A DNA stretch of 25,335 nucleotides from JAPUIN01 sp041580375 (GTDB lineage: Bacteria; Acidobacteriota; Polarisedimenticolia; Gp22-AA2). A program made the translations under genes and the position numbers. Below the pieces are notes generated by a model, which worked only from the letters and a program-made list of their open reading frames with translations, made no database searches and was not told the origin of the DNA. The DNA lies in contig JBFGDZ010000029.1 of assembly GCA_041580375.1 (NCBI GenBank), forward strand, positions 1-25,335. Direction: 5' to 3'. Below, piece by piece: positions 13,874 through 19,096 of this stretch. Position 1 is the stretch's first letter; every line of letters begins with the position of its first letter.

Positions 13874-15334
13874 TCAGGACAGATCGACCCAGACCGATTT
13901 CGTCTGGGTGTACTCCATGAGGCCGTGGTGGCCCAGCTCGCGGCCGAAGCCGCTCATCTTGTATCCGCCGAAGGGCATGGCGTTGTCGTACAGGCCGTAG
14001 GTGTTGATCCAGACGGTCCCCGCCTGCAGGAGACGCGCGGCGCGGTGGGCGCGCTTGACGTCCCGCGTCCAGACCGCGGCCGCCAGCCCGTACGCCGTGT
14101 CGTTGGCCGCGCGGATCGCGTCCTCGAGATCGCGGAAGCGGATGACGGAGAGCACCGGCCCGAAGATCTCCTCGCGGGCGATCGTCATGGTGTTCGCGAC
14201 GCCGTCGAAGACGGTCGGCTTCACGAAGAAGCCCCTGCCGGGCGGGCGGGAGCCCCCGCAGACGAGTCGAGCGCCCTCCGAGGACCCGCGGTCGATGTAC
14301 GAGAGAACACGCTTCATCTGCGCCTCGCTCACCTGCGGCCCGACGCGCGTCTTCGGGTGCAGCGGATCGCCCTGCTGCAGCTTCTCGACGTGCGTCTTGA
14401 GACGGTCGAGGAACGGATCGTGCAGCGACTCCTCCAGGAAGAGCCGCGAGCCCGCCGTGCAGACCTCCCCCTTGTTGAAGAAGATGCCGTTCATCGCGCC
14501 GCGCACCGCCGCGTCGACGTCGGCGTCGGCCAGGACGATGTTGGGGGACTTGCCGCCCAGCTCGAGGGTGACGCGCTTGAGGGTCCCCGCGGCGCGGCGC
14601 ATGATCTCGCGGCCGACGGCGGTCGATCCGGTGAAGGCGATCTTGTCGACGCCGGGGTGATCGACGAGCGCGGCGCCCGCCGTGCTCCCGAAGCCGGGCA
14701 CGACGTTCAGGACGCCGGCGGGCAGGCCGGCCTCCTCCGCGATCGCCGCCAGGCGCAGCGCCGTCAGCGGCGTCTGCTCGGCCGGCTTGAGCACGACGGT
14801 GTTGCCGGCGGCCAGCGCCGGCGCCACTTTCCAGGCGGCGAGCAGCAGCGGGAAGTTCCAGGGGATGATCTGCCCCACGACGCCGAGCGGCTCGCGCAGG
14901 GTGTAGTTCAAGCAGGGGGCGCGGACCGGGACGGTCTCCCCCTCGATCTTGGTCGTCCAGCCGGCGAAGTAGCGGAAGCAATCGGCCGCCATCGGCACGT
15001 CGACGCGGCTCGCCTCCGTGATGGTCTTGCCGGAGTCGAGGGTCTCGATCCGGGCGATCTCGTCGAGGCGCGACTCGATCAGGTCGCCGATTCGCCACAG
15101 GATGCGGCCCCGGTCGGCCGGCGCGAGACGGGGCCAGTCCCCCTCCGCGAAGGCAGCGCGGGCGGCCTTCACCGCGCGATCGATGTCCTCGGCACGCCCC
15201 TCGGCGATCTCCGCCAGGGGCGCTTCGGTGGCCGGGTTGATCGTCGGGAAGGTCGCGCCGGTCGCGGACTCCACCCATCGCCCGCCGATGTAGAGCCGGC
15301 CCGGCTCGAGGGTCACGTTCGATTCAGACGGCAT
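13874..15334 (-). CDS. NAD(P)-dependent aldehyde dehydrogenase
   Basis: A 486-residue ALDH of standard length. Key sites are PWNFPLL with Asn160, Lys183 in LKPAEQTPL, FTGSTAVG at 234-241, general base Glu258 in LELGGKSPN, catalytic Cys292 in NKGEVCTAGSR and EEIFGPVL. It oxidises an aldehyde to the acid. The closest visible type is the betaine/ALDH1-like group with the FFNKGEVC loop, but the substrate is not fixed. The ATG at 15334 lies 12 bases after the stop of the basic protein upstream. It is the first recognisable enzyme of the operon running to the amidohydrolase. Confidence 0.9.
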   Translation of the reverse strand: MPSESNVTLEPGRLYIGGRWVESATGATFPTINPATEAPLAEIAEGRAEDIDRAVKAARAAFAEGDWPRLAPADRGRILWRIGDLIESRLDEIARIETLDSGKTITEASRVDVPMAADCFRYFAGWTTKIEGETVPVRAPCLNYTLREPLGVVGQIIPWNFPLLLAAWKVAPALAAGNTVVLKPAEQTPLTALRLAAIAEEAGLPAGVLNVVPGFGSTAGAALVDHPGVDKIAFTGSTAVGREIMRRAAGTLKRVTLELGGKSPNIVLADADVDAAVRGAMNGIFFNKGEVCTAGSRLFLEESLHDPFLDRLKTHVEKLQQGDPLHPKTRVGPQVSEAQMKRVLSYIDRGSSEGARLVCGGSRPPGRGFFVKPTVFDGVANTMTIAREEIFGPVLSVIRFRDLEDAIRAANDTAYGLAAAVWTRDVKRAHRAARLLQAGTVWINTYGLYDNAMPFGGYKMSGFGRELGHHGLMEYTQTKSVWVDLS

Positions 15335-15346
15335 CGGGCCGTGATG

Positions 15347-15919
15347 TTATTCGGAAGCCTTCGGTGAGTCAACGACGGCCGACTCCGGCTCTTCGGACCC
15401 CCGCCGCACCCGCTTCCGCGCCGCGTTGCGGGGCGGCGCGTCGCCACGGCGCCGCGCGCCGGGCGGGGGGATCGGGGGCCCGGTGAGGGGGCCGTTGGCG
15501 CCGCCCCCGTCGGCCATCGACGGCAGGAGGTGACGATCTCCCTCCTCGCGCGGCGGCGCCTCGCCCGGAGAGCGAGCCACCGCGCGCCGGGCCCGGCGCC
15601 CTTTCGCGGCGGTCTTCCCGGGTCCGGCCTCCGAGGGGACGTCCCGGTCCTGCGTGTCGGGGTCCGAGCGCCTCCGGACCTTCAGGCGGCGGCGCTGGAT
15701 GCGCCTCTGATCCCGCTGCTGGCGCCGCTGCGCGGGGGAGAAGAGATCACCCGGCTCGCGACATCCCTTCGGGAGCCAGAAACCGTTGCTGTCGCGCTGA
15801 CCCGGGGGCAGGACGCCCTCGAGGTCCTCGGCGGGGTGCTGCGGCAGCACGACCTCGAGCAGGCCGAGCCCGCGGTTGATCAGGGTCGGCAGCCGCCGTC
15901 TCTTCTTGACGGGGGACAT
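15347..15919 (-). CDS. Arg/Pro-rich hypothetical protein heading the catabolic operon
   Basis: A 190-residue protein that I do not recognise. It begins MSPVKKRRRLPTLINRG, followed by a short ordered-looking part (about 11-65: GLLEVVLPQHPAEDLEGVLPPG, then NGFWLPKGCREPGDLF), then a long Arg/Gln- and Pro-rich, probably disordered region. The ATG at 15919 is preceded by GCGAGAAGG at a fair distance. A good minus-strand promoter lies 65-93 bases upstream. The frame is open further upstream to 16039, but that part lies before the promoter. A long open frame on the opposite strand makes this call less than certain; I prefer the minus strand for its start, promoter and tight spacing to the dehydrogenase gene. 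Confidence 0.5.
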   Translation of the reverse strand: MSPVKKRRRLPTLINRGLGLLEVVLPQHPAEDLEGVLPPGQRDSNGFWLPKGCREPGDLFSPAQRRQQRDQRRIQRRRLKVRRRSDPDTQDRDVPSEAGPGKTAAKGRRARRAVARSPGEAPPREEGDRHLLPSMADGGGANGPLTGPPIPPPGARRRGDAPPRNAARKRVRRGSEEPESAVVDSPKASE

Positions 15920-15983
15920 GTGCCTTCTCGCCTGAAATCCGGATCTGCACGAACGGGGTGCGGGCCTTGCTGGTTCGCCCTGG

Positions 15984-16012
15984 ATGCTATCAGAGCGTTC
16001 CACGGGCGGCAA
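15984..16012 (-). promoter_or_regulatory. Predicted promoter of the minus-strand catabolic operon
   Basis: Read on the minus strand: TTGCCG (16012-16007), a 17-base spacer, and TAGCAT (15989-15984) with TGA just before it (15992-15990), giving an extended -10. Transcription would start near 15977, about 58 bases before the first start codon. Confidence 0.5.
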
Positions 16013-16105
16013 GGCACCCCCCCGGCGTGTCCCATGCACCGAAACGCAGGTGTCAAACGGCCCGATCGCCCCGGCGGACCGTCAAAAAGTGTCGCTCGCG
16101 GTTGC

Positions 16106-16124
16106 GCCCCCCCGCAGGGGGGCC
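16106..16124 (+). other. C6/G6 hairpin followed by TAAGTTTT
   Basis: Six Cs (16108-16113) can pair with six Gs (16117-16122) across a GCA loop, and a short T-run follows (16129-16132). It lies in the divergent gap, 60 bases before the ATG at 16184, so it may be a weak terminator or attenuator in the leader of that gene rather than the end of a transcript. The rest of the 264-base gap holds only the minus-strand promoter. Confidence 0.3.
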
Positions 16125-16183
16125 TAAGTTTTACCGTCGAGGCCCCGGCCGGGTTCCGGTCAGGGCAGCGAAGGAGGGCCTAC

Positions 16184-16726
16184 ATGGGCGTCCTCGGCGC
16201 TGTGGTCCGCACGACGCAGACCTACCCTGCCCTCCTCCCCGTGATCCTCCTCACCGTCTGCGTGGCGATCTGGGCCCGGCGGAAGCGTCGTTTCTGGCTC
16301 ATGGGAGTCTCGGTCGCCCTGTCGGCCCTGTTCGTCTTCTTTTATACCGGCCGCGCGCCGGCCGGGGCGATGGAGATCCGGCCCGGGCCCGGGGAGCACG
16401 GCCCGGAGATCCTCCCGGAGGACCACGTTCACGCCTCGCACCACCTGCACGCCCGATTCCCCGAGGATTTCCCCATCCCGGCCTTCTTCCACCACGAGCA
16501 CACCCAGGGCGACGCACGCCACGGCTCCCTGACGGTCCGGTTCCGCTTCGCGGGGAGCCCCGACGACGCGGTGCGGGACCTGGCGGAGGTGGGCCGACGC
16601 AACGGCTGGCAGGTCGAGCGGCCGGCACCCCACCGCCTCGTCTTCCGCAAAGGGGTCCGCTCGGTGCGTGCCTGGTTCGGCTTTCCCGGCCACTCCCTCG
16701 TTCTGGACATTCCGGATCCGCGCTGA
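16184..16726 (+). CDS. His-rich two-span membrane protein, unknown function
   Basis: A 180-residue protein. Two membrane segments (about 14-31 and 36-55) flank the positive loop ARRKRRF. After a Pro/Gly linker comes a His-dense run at 84-105 (VHASHHLHARFPEDFPIPAFFHHEH), then a small alpha/beta domain (SLTVRFRFAGSPDDAVRDLAEVGRRNGWQV). The 'FPEDFPIP ... GW' layout resembles a common periplasmic domain of unknown function. The His cluster might bind metal (inference). A clear AAGGAGG at 16171-16177 fixes the ATG at 16184. The same frame is open far upstream, antisense to the operon head, and is not part of the gene. Confidence 0.65.
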   Translation: MGVLGAVVRTTQTYPALLPVILLTVCVAIWARRKRRFWLMGVSVALSALFVFFYTGRAPAGAMEIRPGPGEHGPEILPEDHVHASHHLHARFPEDFPIPAFFHHEHTQGDARHGSLTVRFRFAGSPDDAVRDLAEVGRRNGWQVERPAPHRLVFRKGVRSVRAWFGFPGHSLVLDIPDPR

Positions 16727-16762
16727 CGACCGCAGCGCGCCGGTCGAGGCCTGCGGGCGGCG

Positions 16763-16771
16763 TGCTACGAT
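16763..16771 (+). promoter_or_regulatory. Extended -10 placed for a leaderless transcript
   Basis: TGC-TACGAT (16763-16771) ends exactly 6 bases before the ATG at 16778, and no Shine-Dalgarno lies before that ATG. This spacing is the one known for leaderless genes, where the A of ATG is the transcription start. No convincing -35 is visible. Confidence 0.5.
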
Positions 16772-16777
16772 CCGCGC

Positions 16778-17407
16778 ATGCCGATCGTCGACCCCGACGT
16801 CGAGTCCTACCTGGCCCGGATCGCCCCGGCGAGCGACCCGGTGGCGCGGGCGATGGAGGAGAGGGCCCGGTCCGAGCGCTTCCCGATCGTCGGGCCGCTC
16901 GTCGGGAGGCTGCTGTACCTGCTGGCGCGCGGGACCGGGGCGCGCTCGGTGTTCGAGTGCGGCTCGGGGTTCGGCTATTCCGCTCTCTGGTTCGCGCGCG
17001 CGCTCCCGCCCAAGGGCCGGATCGTTCTGACCGACTCCAACCCGGACCTCTGCGCCGCCGCCCGGGAGTATCTGGCGAGGGCGGATCTCCTGGACCGGGC
17101 CGACGTGCGGACAGGGGACGGGCTGGCCCTGCTGGAGCGCGAGACCGGGCCGCACGACATCATCTTCTGCGACATCGACAAGAGGGACTATCCGGCGATC
17201 CACCCCCTCCTCGGGTCGCGGCTCCGCCCCGGAGGGCTGTTCATCTGCGACAACATGCTCTGGTTCGGGCGCGTCGCGCGCGACGACGAGCGGGACGACG
17301 ACACGCGCGGAGTCCGGGAGCTGACGCGTCTCCTGTACGCGGATCCGGCCCTGCACACGACGGTCCTGCCGCTGCGGGACGGCGTCTCGGTGAGCCTCAG
17401 GCTCTGA
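16778..17407 (+). CDS. O-methyltransferase (COMT/CCoAOMT family)
   Basis: A 209-residue S-adenosylmethionine-dependent O-methyltransferase. The SAM loop is FECGSGFGYSALWFA (59-73). The metal-binding acids fit Asp132 in FCDIDKRDYP and Asp158-Asn159 in ICDNMLWFG, as in divalent-metal catechol O-methyltransferases. The length is normal for the bacterial members. The substrate is likely a catechol-like or flavonoid-like hydroxyl, but this is not readable. It is soluble. It converges with the DUF6687-like gene, with 9 bases between the stops. Confidence 0.88.
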   Translation: MPIVDPDVESYLARIAPASDPVARAMEERARSERFPIVGPLVGRLLYLLARGTGARSVFECGSGFGYSALWFARALPPKGRIVLTDSNPDLCAAAREYLARADLLDRADVRTGDGLALLERETGPHDIIFCDIDKRDYPAIHPLLGSRLRPGGLFICDNMLWFGRVARDDERDDDTRGVRELTRLLYADPALHTTVLPLRDGVSVSLRL

Positions 17408-17416
17408 CGGATCGGA

Positions 17417-18370
17417 TCAGGGACGCTTCTCGAACAGGCGGATCAGACGTCCCTCGACCTCCGGGAGGGGGATTCCGCTGGGGACGGCGTCGCCCCCCCC
17501 GCCGGCGCGGTACAGGCGCGATTCGAGCGAGTCATTGCCGGTGTAGGTCCAGCGCCCGCCCGCGCGCGGCTCGTCGCGGTCCAGCGCGCCGGCGAGCTCC
17601 GTCAGATCGAAGCGCGTGCCTCGCGGAGGCGTGACGGTCTCGAACCAGGAGAAGATCAGGAAGTCCATCTCGTAGATCCACCCGTCGCCCGCTCGCGTCG
17701 CGGAGAGGACCCGGTGGTGGCGGGCGGCGTTGAACCGCGCCATGGCGTCGAGCGGCTCGTCGGTCTCGATGACGGTGAGGCGGGCGGCCTCGTGCTCGCG
17801 GATGCGCGCCACGTCCCGGATGCGCATCATGGACCGCATGAACGCGGTGAACGAGGGCGCCCAGAGATCCTTGTAGCGCGGCGCCTCCTCGAGGAGCGCG
17901 GGGAGCATCCCGAGGAGCCGATCGTAGACGCGCTGATACCGATCGCGCTCGGACAGGTCCCGAATCGCGTCCGCCATGGGGGATCGATCCGGATCGCCGA
18001 AGGCCGTCACGACGGCGTCGAACTTGAACGCCTCGGGCGTGTTGAACTCGCCGAAGTCCCCCGTGCGCGCCGCCCGGACGAGGGCGGCTTCGTGGCGCAG
18101 CGCCTCCTGCGGACGCAGGACGGCGTAGACGGAGAGCAGTCCGTCGGTGTCGAAGTGGTTGTTGGTCACCACGGAGACGCCCCGCAGCCACGCGTCGCGG
18201 CGCGGGTCGCGCGCGAGGTTGAGCGCCATCTCGGTCGACGTGTCGGCCTTCAGGTGGGGCGGCGTCCGATTGCCCGGCCAGTGGCTCAGGTTGAGACCCC
18301 GGTCGACGACGCCGTCGACGCACACGAAGGTGCCGTCTTCGAGCGATTCGTCGTAGTAGGAGAAGTTCAC
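17417..18370 (-). CDS. DUF6687-like protein with DHH-type NHFDTDG motif
   Basis: A 317-residue soluble protein that I tentatively place in DUF6687. The motif VVTNNHFDTDGLLSVYAVL at about 67-85 resembles the metal-binding HxDxDG of DHH phosphoesterases; other conserved-looking parts are DLNLSHWPGN-like LNLSHWPGN (26-34), FNTPEAFKFDAVV and FNAARHHRVLS. A typical DHH domain is not otherwise evident, so function is open. The start is a GTG at 18370 with GGAGG at 18381-18377. The gene is divergent from the SnoaL-like lipoprotein gene across an 82-base gap. Confidence 0.65.
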   Translation of the reverse strand: MNFSYYDESLEDGTFVCVDGVVDRGLNLSHWPGNRTPPHLKADTSTEMALNLARDPRRDAWLRGVSVVTNNHFDTDGLLSVYAVLRPQEALRHEAALVRAARTGDFGEFNTPEAFKFDAVVTAFGDPDRSPMADAIRDLSERDRYQRVYDRLLGMLPALLEEAPRYKDLWAPSFTAFMRSMMRIRDVARIREHEAARLTVIETDEPLDAMARFNAARHHRVLSATRAGDGWIYEMDFLIFSWFETVTPPRGTRFDLTELAGALDRDEPRAGGRWTYTGNDSLESRLYRAGGGGDAVPSGIPLPEVEGRLIRLFEKRP

Positions 18371-18391
18371 GCGCGCCTCCGGGGCAGGACG

Positions 18392-18397
18392 ACTCTA
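18392..18397 (-). promoter_or_regulatory. Possible -10 for the DUF6687-like gene
   Basis: On the minus strand, TAGAGT (18397-18392) would put a transcription start about 15 bases before the GTG at 18370, with the Shine-Dalgarno in the leader. No good -35 is visible. Confidence 0.25.
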
Positions 18398-18414
18398 CCG
18401 CACCCGCCCGGTGA

Positions 18415-18442
18415 TTGACACCCCCCGGGGGGTGCGTTAGAT
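18415..18442 (+). promoter_or_regulatory. Sigma70-type promoter containing a perfect GC palindrome
   Basis: TTGACA (18415-18420), a 16-base spacer, and TTAGAT (18437-18442). The spacer is almost filled by the perfect 16-base palindrome CACCCCCCGGGGGGTG (18419-18434), which also covers the last two bases of the -35. A protein dimer bound there would block the promoter. The -10 ends 10 bases before the ATG at 18453, so the mRNA has almost no leader. Confidence 0.6.
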
Positions 18443-18452
18443 TCCGGACGCA

Positions 18453-19037
18453 ATGATGCTCGTCCTCCATGCTCACGCTCCGCCCCGGATCCGTCCGCTT
18501 CGTCGCGCGGGCGCGCTCGCTTCCATGGGTCTCGCCGCGGCGTGCGCGTTCACCGCCTGCGGGCCGGACGCCGCGCAGGACGAGGCGGCCGTCCGCGCCG
18601 TGATCGACAGGGAGGTGGCTGCGTTCAACGGCGAGGACCTCAAAGCGCTGTCGGAGATCTGGGCGCAGAACGAGGAGATCACGCTCGTGGACGTCCCCCC
18701 ACCGGGACTCTTCGACGGGTGGAGCCGGATCGCGGGCGCCTTCCGGGATTTCTTCGACCGGGTCTCGGAGATTCACCTGACCGTCGACGACGTGCGCATC
18801 CGGGTCTCCGGCGACATCGCCTACGCGACCTACGGGTGGGCGATGACCGGCAAAGTCGGCGAGCGTCCGCTCGTCGACCGGGGCCGCGCGACCGCGGTCT
18901 ATCGAAGGGTGGACGGGGGCTGGCGGATGGTGCACGCGCACTATTCCCCCGTCCCGCCGGCCCTCGCGCTGGAGACGGAGACGGAGCCGCCCGCGGCGGC
19001 GCCGGGCGGGGAGGGCCAGCCCCGCGGGGGAAGCTGA
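18453..19037 (+). CDS. SnoaL/DUF4440-like probable lipoprotein
   Basis: A 194-residue protein with an NTF2-like (SnoaL/DUF4440) domain at about 42-165. Characteristic parts are DEAAVRAVIDREVAAFNGEDLKALSEIWA at the start, a W-x-R-I segment, AYATYGWAMTG, and VYRRVDGGWRMVHAHYSP at the end. The N-terminus has an Arg-rich start, a hydrophobic run and FTAC (Cys36), a weak lipobox, so export with lipid attachment is likely but not certain. The tail is Pro/Gly/Glu rich. Tandem ATGs (18453, 18456) lie just after the -10, with no Shine-Dalgarno, suggesting leaderless or near-leaderless translation. No enzyme activity is implied. Confidence 0.75.
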   Translation: MMLVLHAHAPPRIRPLRRAGALASMGLAAACAFTACGPDAAQDEAAVRAVIDREVAAFNGEDLKALSEIWAQNEEITLVDVPPPGLFDGWSRIAGAFRDFFDRVSEIHLTVDDVRIRVSGDIAYATYGWAMTGKVGERPLVDRGRATAVYRRVDGGWRMVHAHYSPVPPALALETETEPPAAAPGGEGQPRGGS

Positions 19038-19047
19038 CCGGCGGGAG

Positions 19048-19075
19048 TGGACAATCGGGACGCGGGACTTATCTT
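19048..19075 (+). promoter_or_regulatory. Predicted promoter of the M16 peptidase gene
   Basis: TGGACA (19048-19053) and TATCTT (19070-19075) are separated by 16 bases, and GGGGAGG (19084-19090) sits in the leader 6 bases before the GTG at 19097. The spacing is good and the -35 differs from consensus at one position. Confidence 0.5.
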
Positions 19076-19096
19076 GAGTGTGCGGGGAGGACCGGC

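Noticed and set aside
11139..15334. Benzoyl-CoA ring-degradation cluster
   Set aside because: The crotonases have ordinary lengths and there is no ring hydrolase or benzoyl-CoA reductase in view.
12932..15367. Plus-strand open frame of 811 codons opposite the hydratase and ALDH genes
   Set aside because: Antisense shadow of two clear enzymes; no motif of its own.
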